14,752 nt of DNA. Source: an uncultured Clostridia bacterium. Lineage in GTDB: Bacteria; Bacillota; Clostridia; Oscillospirales; Acutalibacteraceae. The position numbers were made by a program, and so were the translations under genes. This document shows, one piece after another, positions 1 through 6,782 of the stretch. The stretch lies in contig CAMOCU010000005.1 of the NCBI GenBank assembly GCA_946610835.1, positions 1 through 14,752 of the forward strand, read 5' to 3'. How positions within the stretch are numbered: the stretch's first letter is position 1; the number at the start of each line of letters is the position of its first letter. The notes beneath the pieces were generated by a model. It was given only the letters and a program-made list of their open reading frames with translations. It did no database searches and was not told the origin of the DNA.

Positions 1-81
<81 letters not shown>

Positions 82-116
82 TGTCAAGCCTTTCTTATAC
101 AAACTCTAACTGGATT

Positions 117-145
117 ACTATACCACATTTGTCTACGGTTGTCAA
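117..145 (-). promoter_or_regulatory. Sigma-A-type promoter directed leftwards into the tetranucleotide tract
   Basis: Read on the minus strand, TTGACA (145-140) is followed after exactly 17 bases by TATAGT (122-117). A TG dinucleotide one base upstream of the -10 makes it an extended -10. This is close to the full consensus. Transcription would begin near 110 and run toward the ATG at 81 and the repeat. Confidence 0.75.
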
Positions 146-368
146 TATAAAAAGATCTGTTTGTTTTTGTTTCAACCGCTGTGGCCGGAGTACATAATGA
201 CGTCCTCTGCGCTGAAACGTTCGTCCTGCAGTTCACGTTTTCACATGTCTTTTTCGTCGTCCCTGCTGATGCGAAGCAAACCTGCGGCTGTATAAGCGTA
301 CAGACCGGCATTCAGGTTACAAAGTTGTTTCACGAAAATATCAATTTTTGAGCAATATTTGGGAGAAT

Positions 369-384
369 GTGACGAAATCATCAC
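369..384. promoter_or_regulatory. Imperfect operator-like palindrome upstream of the first exported-protein gene
   Basis: GTGACGAAATCATCAC agrees with its own reverse complement at 12 of 16 positions, with outer arms GTGA/TCAC. It lies about 33 bases upstream of a TATACT box at 417-422. The spacing between the half sites is not the six bases of a CRP site. A regulator cannot be named. Confidence 0.3.
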
Positions 385-484
385 TTTTTTGTCACCAAAT
401 TGTCATCGCTATGCAGTATACTGACAACCGATGTGTCATTCCGAAGCTTTACACATCGACTACAAAAAACAGGAGGTAAAAACA

Positions 485-1255
485 ATGAAAGCCCAAAAAA
501 GACTGACGGCGATCCTGCTTAGTTTCGCCATCCTGAGCGCCCTGTTTATCCTGCCCGCCGCGGCAGAAGAATCGCCAATCGAATTGCCGAAGCCGAATGT
601 TGCCGTCACAAGCATTTCGGACGAGGACGTCTGCGAACTGTCGCTGGATTTCACCCCCGACGAAGCCGCTTCGCCCATGCTTTTGGACTGTGCAGACATG
701 GACAAAAGGATCACACTTTGCGTGTATTCCGAAAGCGTAACCTCGAAATTTGCAGAATTCAATTTGAAACCGCAGTCCTTCAACGCTGAAACAGGTGTGC
801 TGACTGTCTGGTTACTCAACCGTAACGGACAGATCGGCTTCCCGCTGCACGATTTGGTTTTCCTGTTCGACAACGAAAAGACATCCTTCCTGTCCTTCGA
901 GCTGCATATCCCAGACGGTCTGCTTTACAGCAGTCAAAACGACATGCTTCGCAGCGCGGAAAGCAGTTTTGCATGCGGTCATCTTTGTGACGTGGAAGGT
1001 ATGCCGATCCGCATCTGTTCAAACATCCATGTTTCGTCCTGGCCGGGAACGCTGTATTCCCGCCTCACCGATAAAATCCGTTCCGGAGCCGTAAAGAACA
1101 TAGTTCTGCTTTTGATCTTTACTCCGGTTTTTCTTGGTCAGCTCCCTGCTTTTTGGGACATAGCGCGCACTTCCTTTCAGTCTTACGTCCTCTATAGCGG
1201 TTTGGATTTGGCAATTATCAACTTGGTCAAAGCTCTTGTCCGCACCTTTCTGTAA
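485..1255 (+). CDS. Exported protein of unknown function, paralogue of the next gene (256 aa)
   Basis: I do not recognise a named family. The ATG at 485 was chosen because AGGAGG (471-476) lies 8 bases upstream and because it starts directly with a signal peptide (MKAQKR, hydrophobic core at residues 8-22, likely cleavage after the PAAA near 24-27). An in-frame ATG at 431 would put 18 unrelated residues before the signal. Residues 46-256 align along their length with residues 165-370 of the following gene, sharing elements such as LDF, ETGVLTV, RNGQ and SSQNDxxRSAE. A hydrophobic segment at about 204-220 and a hydrophobic end at 238-256 suggest C-terminal membrane association. Several cysteines (50, 69, 79, 164, 168, 178) could pair outside the cell. 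The protein is probably cell-surface or secreted; its role is unknown. Confidence 0.8.
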   Translation: MKAQKRLTAILLSFAILSALFILPAAAEESPIELPKPNVAVTSISDEDVCELSLDFTPDEAASPMLLDCADMDKRITLCVYSESVTSKFAEFNLKPQSFNAETGVLTVWLLNRNGQIGFPLHDLVFLFDNEKTSFLSFELHIPDGLLYSSQNDMLRSAESSFACGHLCDVEGMPIRICSNIHVSSWPGTLYSRLTDKIRSGAVKNIVLLLIFTPVFLGQLPAFWDIARTSFQSYVLYSGLDLAIINLVKALVRTFL

Positions 1256-1292
1256 TGATTTACCAAAAACATAATCTGTAAGGAGAAAAGAC

Positions 1293-2405
1293 ATGAAATC
1301 TTTCAAAAAAATAACGGCTATCCTGCTTGGTTTTGCCATCCTGACCACCATGTTTATCCTGCCTGCCGCCGCTGCGGACGGTTCAGGCACGGCTGCCGAC
1401 CAACCTGTTTTTTTGACAGACGGCAATATGCTGCTCGGCATCGACTTTTCCGGCATGATCCGGGACGAAACAACGATCCACGCCGGCAGACTGGTGCTTC
1501 TGAACGAATTAGGGGATCCCTGCCGTTACGCACAATTTGCTGTGCAGCAGAATCACGCCGCCGTATTCGGTATTCACGATGACGAGACAGGGGAATTCGC
1601 GGCCATGCCGCTTCACGCGCAGCCGGTCGATTATACATACTGCCTGCGTCCGGAAAACGAACAGGAAAAGCTCTTCGACGATGTCGACGCTTTTACGTTC
1701 ACCATGCACGATATAATCGAACAGATTGCGCAAGCGGAAATCAAAATGTACGCACCAGCCCTGAAAGTTTTAAAAGCGGACGGGGATCGGGTCACGGAAA
1801 TGACGCTGGACTTCAGCACCGCACGCTCGGATGCGCCGATGATCTTTGACAGCGTAGACTTCAGCAAAACACTGACGTTTACGGTGCGTCTTTTCGGCAT
1901 TCTGCAAATTACCACAATCACGCTTCAACCAACCGCTTACGACGCCGCAACAGGCATACTGACCGTATCCGTGCAGGACAAGAACGGGCAGGAAGGCTGC
2001 ACACTGTTTGACTTCGGCGCAACAATCGAAGGCAGTCTGCTGACAACCTATTTATACCATCTGCAGGTTCCCGCCGGCATGTTCTTCAGCAGCCGGAACG
2101 AAAAAATTCGCAGCGCGGAGATCGCCTGCTCAAGTTCTCTCAGCAGTATCGAAGGGCTGTCGGTACGCATAGCGGCCGCAATTGAGTTCCCGTCCTGGCT
2201 TTTGAAGTTGGGAGAGAAAGCAGCAAAAAATATCCACTCCGCGCACGAGAGCATTCCGTTTTTAATTTTTATCGGAGTTCCGATCCTCTTGAGCCAATTT
2301 TTCCCTTTGATGCATTTGGATGCCGCGTTGTTCCGGTCTTTGAAAGATTATGGCGTCCGGTTTCCTTTGCTCGCAGTGTTAAGAACAGTGCTCAGATTGT
2401 TATAA
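1293..2405 (+). CDS. Exported protein of unknown function, longer paralogue of the preceding gene (370 aa)
   Basis: The start has TAAGGAG (1279-1285) 7 bases upstream, and only 37 bases separate it from the preceding stop, so the two genes are probably cotranscribed. The signal peptide (KKITAILLGFAIL, ending in PAAAA near residue 28) is almost the same as that of the upstream paralogue, also at the DNA level. Residues about 38-150 form an extra N-terminal region (from VFLTDGNMLLGIDFSG to the end of VDAFTFTMHDIIEQ) that the shorter paralogue lacks. Its opening and its FTMHD-type segment look faintly like the shared domain, so it may be a diverged copy. Residues 165-370 are the shared domain, followed by a hydrophobic stretch at 321-335 and a hydrophobic C-terminus. 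The family is not recognised. An Ig-like or adhesin-type beta domain is a guess from the alternating hydrophobic strands. Confidence 0.8.
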   Translation: MKSFKKITAILLGFAILTTMFILPAAAADGSGTAADQPVFLTDGNMLLGIDFSGMIRDETTIHAGRLVLLNELGDPCRYAQFAVQQNHAAVFGIHDDETGEFAAMPLHAQPVDYTYCLRPENEQEKLFDDVDAFTFTMHDIIEQIAQAEIKMYAPALKVLKADGDRVTEMTLDFSTARSDAPMIFDSVDFSKTLTFTVRLFGILQITTITLQPTAYDAATGILTVSVQDKNGQEGCTLFDFGATIEGSLLTTYLYHLQVPAGMFFSSRNEKIRSAEIACSSSLSSIEGLSVRIAAAIEFPSWLLKLGEKAAKNIHSAHESIPFLIFIGVPILLSQFFPLMHLDAALFRSLKDYGVRFPLLAVLRTVLRLL

Positions 2406-2535
2406 ACAGAAAAGAGCCGAGCAGATGCGGCCGCAGCCGCTTGCTGTGCGTTCAATCTCTGCGCAAGCCCATGCAATTCGGATAGACGGATTGCGACGTA
2501 AACATAACGGATTTGAAAAAGGGAGGGTGGTTCCC

Positions 2536-2595
2536 ATGGGCTGTGAAGCACAAAACAAACAGATCCCGCAAAGCTGGCATGTCCATGATGTTTAA
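2536..2595 (+). CDS. Possible 19-residue leader peptide upstream of the LRR gene
   Basis: In the 225-base gap before the LRR gene, GGGAGGGTGG (2521-2530) lies 5 bases before an ATG at 2536 that opens a 19-codon frame (MGCEAQNKQIPQSWHVHDV) ending in TAA at 2593-2595. The Shine-Dalgarno match is good, but the peptide is not recognised and has no run of regulatory codons. It may be chance. The rest of the gap shows only a weak GCTTGC/GCAAGC hairpin at 2439-2468 with no T run. Confidence 0.2.
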   Translation: MGCEAQNKQIPQSWHVHDV

Positions 2596-2630
2596 TACAG
2601 TATTTGACAATCAGAAAGGAGAGAATCCCC

Positions 2631-4481
2631 ATGACACTCAAGAAAGCTATAGCGGTCCTGCTTGCTTCCATTATCGTGTTTTCCTGCTGTTCCGCAGCGG
2701 TATACGCCGCAGCCGATCCGATCCCGGAACTGATCACCATCGTTGAGGATGAAATCGACAGCGCGCTTGCGGAGCAGGAGAATCCTCTCTTTGCACAGTC
2801 GGAGAATGGTTTTGTATATGCGGCAGCGGAGGACACAAACGCTTGTGCGCAGATCGAACAGGCGCTTCAATCCGTCAGCAAGCCCGCAAAAGGCACGGGC
2901 ATCCCCTTTACACTGAAGAACTGCGAATTCCCCGGTTTCAACGACCGAAAGCTCAAATACATCAACGTAAAATTCTTTGACCTGTTAAGCACTCTAGGAA
3001 TTGACAATGTTTTTTCCGGCGAATACAGAATACTGCCGGGTGATAAAGTGGAGATCGTCCGGATCGACAATGCAATGCCGATCACGATTATCCCGAGCTT
3101 TATCGACAATAAGCCGGTAACAAGCATCGGCGACAGCGCGTTTGCCAACGGTCTGCAGGCAAATTCCCCGACATTCGTATTTCTGCCGCCGACGGTCGTA
3201 ACCATCAGCGCAAGAGCATTTGCCAATTGCGAAAAGCTGAGATATGTGATCGGCTCAAGCAATATTGAAACGATCGGCGAAATGGCATTCGCAGGCTGTG
3301 TCAATCTGAGAGGCGTCCTGTTCTATCTCGACGTTTGGCAGAGTTTATCCGACGCTTCCTATGCGATGTTTGAATTCTTTCAGCATCTTGTAGAAAGCTA
3401 TCTGAAAAAGGGTCTCGCCGAATTCGGAAATCTGCTGAAAGAGCTGATAAAAGGCGTCCCCGCACTGATCAACAAGGTCATCTTTTACAACGAAAAGCTG
3501 AAAGAGATCGGAAGAGCGGCGTTTTTCGGCTGCGAACAGCTGATTCGGGTCTACATCCCGGCCGCGGTGAAAACCATTTCCGAATATGCGTTTTGCGGCT
3601 GCAAAAAATTGGAGCAGCTTGTCATTAACGGTGCGGCAGCAATCAGAAATTGGGCGTTTGCTAACGCTGAAATCAAACACCTGTATCTAGCCTGCGGCGT
3701 TTCCTGGGCGGGCAATACATTCAGCGGTTCCATTATTTACGAATTGACTTACGGCGGCAGCAAGGACGAAATGCCCGAAACGCCCGACTCTGTTAGGGAT
3801 ATACACGCTGCCGTACCGGCCGCGCTTGAATGGAAAGAAAGCGCACCGATTTCGGAAGCCGTGGATCTGAACGTATTCACAACAGACGCAGAGGCACAAG
3901 GCGCTTTGACATTTGAATCGTTGAATCCGGAAATCGTATCCGTTTCCGAGGACGGAAAAAATCTTGTCGTTAACGGCGTCGGAAAGGCGGAACTGGTTTG
4001 CAAACAGGAAGAATCCGGCTCTCTGAAAGACGAAGCGCTGAACGATGGCGTCCGCCATTCGATCACAATCAAAACAAACCGCGCCGTCGTGCAGTATAAA
4101 TTGAATATGGAAAAAACCATTCCGTATAAAAGAGATTTCTTCGTCAATATAAGTGCACTTCGGACGTCAAACGGCGAAGATATTATGCCCTTGCTGGCCG
4201 ACAATTTCAGCACGACCATTGAGTGGGACGTCAAAGCCACAGAAGGTTCAAAGATTGCTTTCGATACAGAAGCAAACAGCAGCATCTGCAAGATCAAGTA
4301 TCTTTGGTGCCGCGGCACCGCAGCTGCACTTGATGTTCGCGTGACAGTTAAAGACGCCAACAACAATATCATCTGCTCGGCGACCGGCACAATCGGCGTG
4401 GGCGGCGACAGCGTGCATGCCAGTGTCCGCCTGACCTGGTGGCAGGTTGCGTTGAAGTGGATCTCATTCGGCCGGTATTAA
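2631..4481 (+). CDS. BspA-like leucine-rich-repeat surface protein with an Ig-like (Big_2-type) domain (616 aa)
   Basis: The ATG at 2631 follows AAAGGAG at a 9-10 base spacing and begins a signal peptide (MTLKKAIAVLLASIIVF, likely cleaved after YAA near 27). A TTG 27 bases upstream is open but lies before the ribosome site. Residues about 150-228 and 283-356 carry TpLRR/LRR_5 units of the type IxxxAFxxCxxLxxVxIP (SIGDSAFANG, TIGEMAFAGCVNL, EIGRAAFFGCEQL, TISEYAFCGCKKL). Between them, residues 230-282 are a non-repeat insert. Residues about 405-482 fit a bacterial Ig-like group 2 domain (LTFESLNPEIVSVSEDGK, then a VNGVGKAELVC strand). A further beta-rich region ends in the tail SVRLTWWQVALKWISFGRY. 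BspA-type proteins are surface or secreted binding proteins; the ligand here is unknown. No LPxTG motif is present. Confidence 0.85.
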   Translation: MTLKKAIAVLLASIIVFSCCSAAVYAAADPIPELITIVEDEIDSALAEQENPLFAQSENGFVYAAAEDTNACAQIEQALQSVSKPAKGTGIPFTLKNCEFPGFNDRKLKYINVKFFDLLSTLGIDNVFSGEYRILPGDKVEIVRIDNAMPITIIPSFIDNKPVTSIGDSAFANGLQANSPTFVFLPPTVVTISARAFANCEKLRYVIGSSNIETIGEMAFAGCVNLRGVLFYLDVWQSLSDASYAMFEFFQHLVESYLKKGLAEFGNLLKELIKGVPALINKVIFYNEKLKEIGRAAFFGCEQLIRVYIPAAVKTISEYAFCGCKKLEQLVINGAAAIRNWAFANAEIKHLYLACGVSWAGNTFSGSIIYELTYGGSKDEMPETPDSVRDIHAAVPAALEWKESAPISEAVDLNVFTTDAEAQGALTFESLNPEIVSVSEDGKNLVVNGVGKAELVCKQEESGSLKDEALNDGVRHSITIKTNRAVVQYKLNMEKTIPYKRDFFVNISALRTSNGEDIMPLLADNFSTTIEWDVKATEGSKIAFDTEANSSICKIKYLWCRGTAAALDVRVTVKDANNNIICSATGTIGVGGDSVHASVRLTWWQVALKWISFGRY

Positions 4482-4633
4482 GCAATCGCCAAACCGATCC
4501 GGCGCACAGGATAAGCTCCTTTTTCTGCCCGGTTGCATCGGAAAGAAATCCGCATTCTTCTGAAAGATAAAATGTATTTCCCGGCATTTGTTCGTCTGAC
4601 GGGCGGGGTTGCGGTCATTCAATCTGACCGTGT

Positions 4634-4690
4634 CTTCCTGCCGGATGTCTGAAACGGCAGACAACTGCTCTGTGACGTTCCGGCAGGAGG
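4634..4690. repeat. Long-range inverted repeat enclosing an inner hairpin (possible structured RNA)
   Basis: CCTGCCGGA (4637-4645) pairs perfectly with TCCGGCAGG (4679-4687). As RNA the stem extends outward by three more pairs, one of them G-U. Inside, GTCTG (4647-4651) pairs with CAGAC (4658-4662). There is no T run after it, so it is not a simple terminator. Confidence 0.5.
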
Positions 4691-4804
4691 TTCCGAAAAG
4701 AGCATATCTTCTGATTCCGAAAAATTCACTGCTGCATTCGTTTCCCCTCTCGTTGGTCTGTCAAAGTTTACGTGTTTTTACATCTCGGAAGAACTGTTTT
4801 GGTC

Positions 4805-4888
4805 GAAAGAATCGCTGAGTCCATCTGATGTGCACAATGGAGCAGATCTTTTCCATTCTATTGTGCACCTGACGGATTCAGCGCTTTC
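4805..4888. repeat. 84-base imperfect hairpin with outer, middle and inner stems
   Basis: The arms 4813-4838 and 4860-4883 pair over most of their length: CGCTGAGTCC with GGATTCAGCG, then a short internal loop, then GTGCACAAT with ATTGTGCAC. Beyond a 3-base bulge, GAAAG (4805-4809) pairs with CTTTC (4884-4888). A T-rich stretch starts about 20 bases later (4900-4917). It could be a terminator remnant, a small palindromic mobile element, or part of an RNA. Its inner half site ATTGTGCAC differs by one base from ATTGTGTAC in the operator at 5141. Confidence 0.65.
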
Positions 4889-4907
4889 CCCTAACGGTTC
4901 TTCCTTT

Positions 4908-4924
4908 TTTCTGTTTTACAGAAA
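4908..4924. repeat. Small perfect hairpin, 7-bp stem and 3-base loop
   Basis: TTTCTGT at 4908-4914 and ACAGAAA at 4918-4924 are perfect complements around a TTT loop, just after a run of T. The function is not clear. Confidence 0.35.
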
Positions 4925-5102
4925 TACAATGAACTTCCGTGACAGCATAAAGCGCATTTTCTTTGGATCTGCCCCCTGCACAGGCAGCAATTCCGCTTTG
5001 AAAATCGTTTCAACCACGGCGCGCAATACGATCGTTTTGCGGACGGAAGGAAGCGTTTTATATAAATTCTCTTGTTTTGTGAGAATATTTCAGATTTATG
5101 TA

Positions 5103-5130
5103 TTGCAAATCCGAATAAATATGATATACT
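5103..5130 (+). promoter_or_regulatory. Promoter of the redox cluster
   Basis: TTGCAA (5103-5108) is followed after 16 bases by TATACT (5125-5130), with TG at 5122-5123 giving an extended -10 (TGATATACT). The start of transcription would be near 5137, just before the palindrome at 5141-5167 and about 55 bases before the ATG at 5193. Confidence 0.6.
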
Positions 5131-5140
5131 ATACATATCA

Positions 5141-5167
5141 ATTGTGTACAATTATAATGTACACAAT
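5141..5167. promoter_or_regulatory. Palindromic operator just downstream of the redox-cluster promoter
   Basis: ATTGTGTAC (5141-5149) and GTACACAAT (5159-5167) are perfect 9-bp inverted arms separated by 9 AT-only bases. The site covers roughly +4 to +30 of the predicted transcript, a position typical for a repressor. Dimeric winged-helix regulators such as MarR or HxlR types often control such reductase genes, but no regulator gene is visible here, so the assignment is inference. Confidence 0.55.
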
Positions 5168-5192
5168 AATTTATACAGTGGAGGAATTACAA

Positions 5193-5705
5193 ATGAAAAT
5201 TGCAGTTTTGAACGGCAGCCCGCGCAAAGGCAATACTGCCGCCATGGTGGATGCTTTCGCTGAGGGCGCAAAAGAAGCAGGGCACGAAGTAGAAATCCTG
5301 CATGTGGGCAAAATGAAGATCGGCGGATGTCTTGGTTGTGAGTATTGCCACGGAAAAGGCGAGGGCAAATGCGTCCAGAAGGACGACATGGAAAAGGTCA
5401 TGCCCGCGTATCTGGAAGCGGACATGATCGTCTATGCGTCGCCCGTTTATTATTTTGACGTAACAGCTCAGCTGAGCGCAGCAATGCAGCGCGTTTACGC
5501 CATCGGCAAACCCGCCGCAGCCAAAAAGGCCGCTCTGCTGCTCAGCTCCGGTTCCGCCGGCACGCACAGCGGCGCGATCACCACATACAAAGATATGCTC
5601 GGCTACATGGGAATCGAGGACGCCGGTATTTTCACTGCCGCCGGTGACGAAAACAAATCCGAAGCAAAGCTGGCGGAAATCCGCGCGTTTGCCAAAGCTT
5701 TGTAA
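5193..5705 (+). CDS. Iron-sulfur-flavoprotein-like NAD(P)H-dependent FMN reductase (170 aa)
   Basis: The ATG at 5193 follows GGAGGA (5180-5185) at about 8 bases. The protein opens with a beta strand and the flavin-phosphate loop GSPRKGNT (residues 8-15), typical of the NADPH-dependent FMN reductase/flavodoxin-like fold. Residues 46-60 read CLGCEYCHGKGEGKC, a CX2CX2CX7C arrangement like the cluster motif of archaeal and clostridial iron-sulfur flavoproteins. Whether a [4Fe-4S] cluster is really bound cannot be told from sequence. SPVYYFDVTAQ (83-93) is the conserved flavin-side loop. At 170 residues it is somewhat short for the family. The likely role is cytoplasmic two-electron reduction of flavin, quinones, nitro compounds or oxidants. 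It is first in a three-gene plus-strand cluster behind its own promoter and operator. Confidence 0.85.
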   Translation: MKIAVLNGSPRKGNTAAMVDAFAEGAKEAGHEVEILHVGKMKIGGCLGCEYCHGKGEGKCVQKDDMEKVMPAYLEADMIVYASPVYYFDVTAQLSAAMQRVYAIGKPAAAKKAALLLSSGSAGTHSGAITTYKDMLGYMGIEDAGIFTAAGDENKSEAKLAEIRAFAKAL

Positions 5706-5764
5706 AGGGGTCAATATCCGGCATCCCTTTGCCAAGAAGATTTTTTTAACAGGAGGATATATCC

Positions 5765-6706
5765 ATGGAAATTAAAGCGGTCAAATTCAGAAAAGACGGA
5801 TTTTATTCGCAGCCGATGGTTTTCGGCGGCGAGGAAGGCCCCGACAAGTATGACAAAAACATCCGCTACCGCGGCAGTCTGCAAAACTATCTGATTGACA
5901 CGGGCGACGAGATTATTCTTGTCGATACCGGTCTTCCGGCCGGCACACCGGAGGAACACCCGGACGAAAACAGCATTGCTTTTACCGGCAAGGACATCTG
6001 CAGCTATATGGAAGCGTTTGCCGCACTCGGCTACAAACCGGAACAGGTGACCAAGATCCTGCTGACCCACAAGCATGCCGATCATTCCGGCGAACTGCGC
6101 TCTTTCCCGAACGCTAAAATTTACGTCAATGCGGACGAACTTGCCGCTGCCGAACTTCAGGGAATCGACAATCTTGTTCCTGTGCAGTTTACAGACGGCG
6201 CATACTATAATTTCCCCGCCTGCCAGAAAATCTGCGACGGCATTTATTTCATCAAGGCCAAAGGCCACACAAACGGCAACAGTATTGTTATTGTGGAAAA
6301 TGACGGCCTGTTCTATATGATCCACGGCGACGTCACATATGTCGACGAGGCGCTGTACGCAAACAAGCTTTCCGTGGTGTTTGAAGATTCTGCCGCGGCG
6401 CGTGAAACGCTGGACAGGGTGCGCGATTTTATCCGCAATCATCCAACCGTGTATGTTTCCACGCACACACCGCAGGGATATGAAAATCTGGAAGAAAAGC
6501 GCGTGATGGATCTCGATCATCCGGTGGAAACCGTCCTCGCACAGGTCGACTTTGCCGAGCAGCAGGCAACGGGAAAATACGTTTGCTCGGTGTGCGGATA
6601 TGTGTATGATCCCGCGGAGCATGACGGCGTACCGTTCGAGGAACAGCCCGACGATTGGAAATGTCCGCGCTGCAAACAACCCAAAGAAAAGTTCAACAAA
6701 GCCTGA
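5765..6706 (+). CDS. Metallo-beta-lactamase-fold hydrolase (AiiA-lactonase-like) with C-terminal rubredoxin domain (313 aa)
   Basis: AGGAGG (5751-5756) lies 8 bases before the ATG, and 59 bases separate it from the preceding stop. The MBL domain (about 30-245) carries THKHADH, giving H102, H104, D106 and H107, then GHTNG (H168), HGD (D189), Y192 and STHTPQG (H234). The steps from H104 to H168, D189 and H234 nearly repeat those I recall for AiiA N-acyl-homoserine lactonase, including its active-site tyrosine three residues after the aspartate. Residues about 271-313 form a rubredoxin with [10 protein letters not shown] (C274, C277) and CPRC (C300, C303), so a one-iron Fe(Cys)4 site is expected. 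Flavodiiron proteins replace the second ligand with HxE; this one keeps the hydrolase HxHxDH. The substrate is unknown. The fused electron carrier and reductase neighbours suggest a redox or stress role. Confidence 0.85.
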   Translation: MEIKAVKFRKDGFYSQPMVFGGEEGPDKYDKNIRYRGSLQNYLIDTGDEIILVDTGLPAGTPEEHPDENSIAFTGKDICSYMEAFAALGYKPEQVTKILLTHKHADHSGELRSFPNAKIYVNADELAAAELQGIDNLVPVQFTDGAYYNFPACQKICDGIYFIKAKGHTNGNSIVIVENDGLFYMIHGDVTYVDEALYANKLSVVFEDSAAARETLDRVRDFIRNHPTVYVSTHTPQGYENLEEKRVMDLDHPVETVLAQVDFAEQQATGKYVCSVCGYVYDPAEHDGVPFEEQPDDWKCPRCKQPKEKFNKA

Positions 6707-6782
6707 CCGCCCGGCCAGCGAATCGCGCCATTTGTCAGATGCCAAAATATAGGGGCGGCGCAACAGAGTTACGGAGGGTTTC

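Larger units (their letters stand above)
82..484. other. Divergent intergenic region between the repeat-containing frame and the first exported-protein gene
   Basis: Apart from the minus-strand promoter at 117-145, I see only modest signals here. There is an imperfect 16-bp palindrome at 369-384 and a TATACT box at 417-422 that could be the -10 of the gene starting at 485. No good -35 lies 16-18 bases upstream of that box, which would fit an activator-dependent promoter. TTGTCA occurs at 390-395 and 400-405, but neither is at a workable distance. A minus-strand open stretch around 84-311 has no ribosome binding site and no recognisable product, so it is not called. Confidence 0.5.
4482..5192. 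other. 711-base gap rich in inverted repeats, ending in the promoter of the redox cluster
   Basis: I see no convincing gene here. An in-frame extension of the next gene back to 4830 has no ribosome site and crosses the promoter and operator. The gap holds a structured element at 4634-4690, a long hairpin at 4805-4888, a small hairpin at 4908-4924 and a promoter-operator pair at 5103-5167. Weaker inverted repeats are CCGAT/ATCGG around 4495-4540 and ATTCTC/GAGAAT around 5066-5086. The density of stems would suit an untranslated structured RNA, but none matches a class I know. Confidence 0.5.

Noticed and set aside
84..311. Minus-strand open frame of 75 codons
   Set aside because: It covers the promoter at 117-145, has no ribosome site and has no recognisable protein features.
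368..385. CRP-like TGTGA...TCAC palindrome
   Set aside because: The gap between half sites is eight bases instead of six, and CRP sites are not expected in this type of organism. It is kept only as an unnamed palindrome.
2439..2468. Hairpin GCTTGC/GCAAGC as a terminator after the second paralogue
   Set aside because: The loop is 18 bases and no T run follows.
4830..5192. N-terminal extension of the first reductase back to 4830
   Set aside because: It crosses the promoter and operator, has no ribosome site, and the protein family begins at MKIAVLNGSPR.
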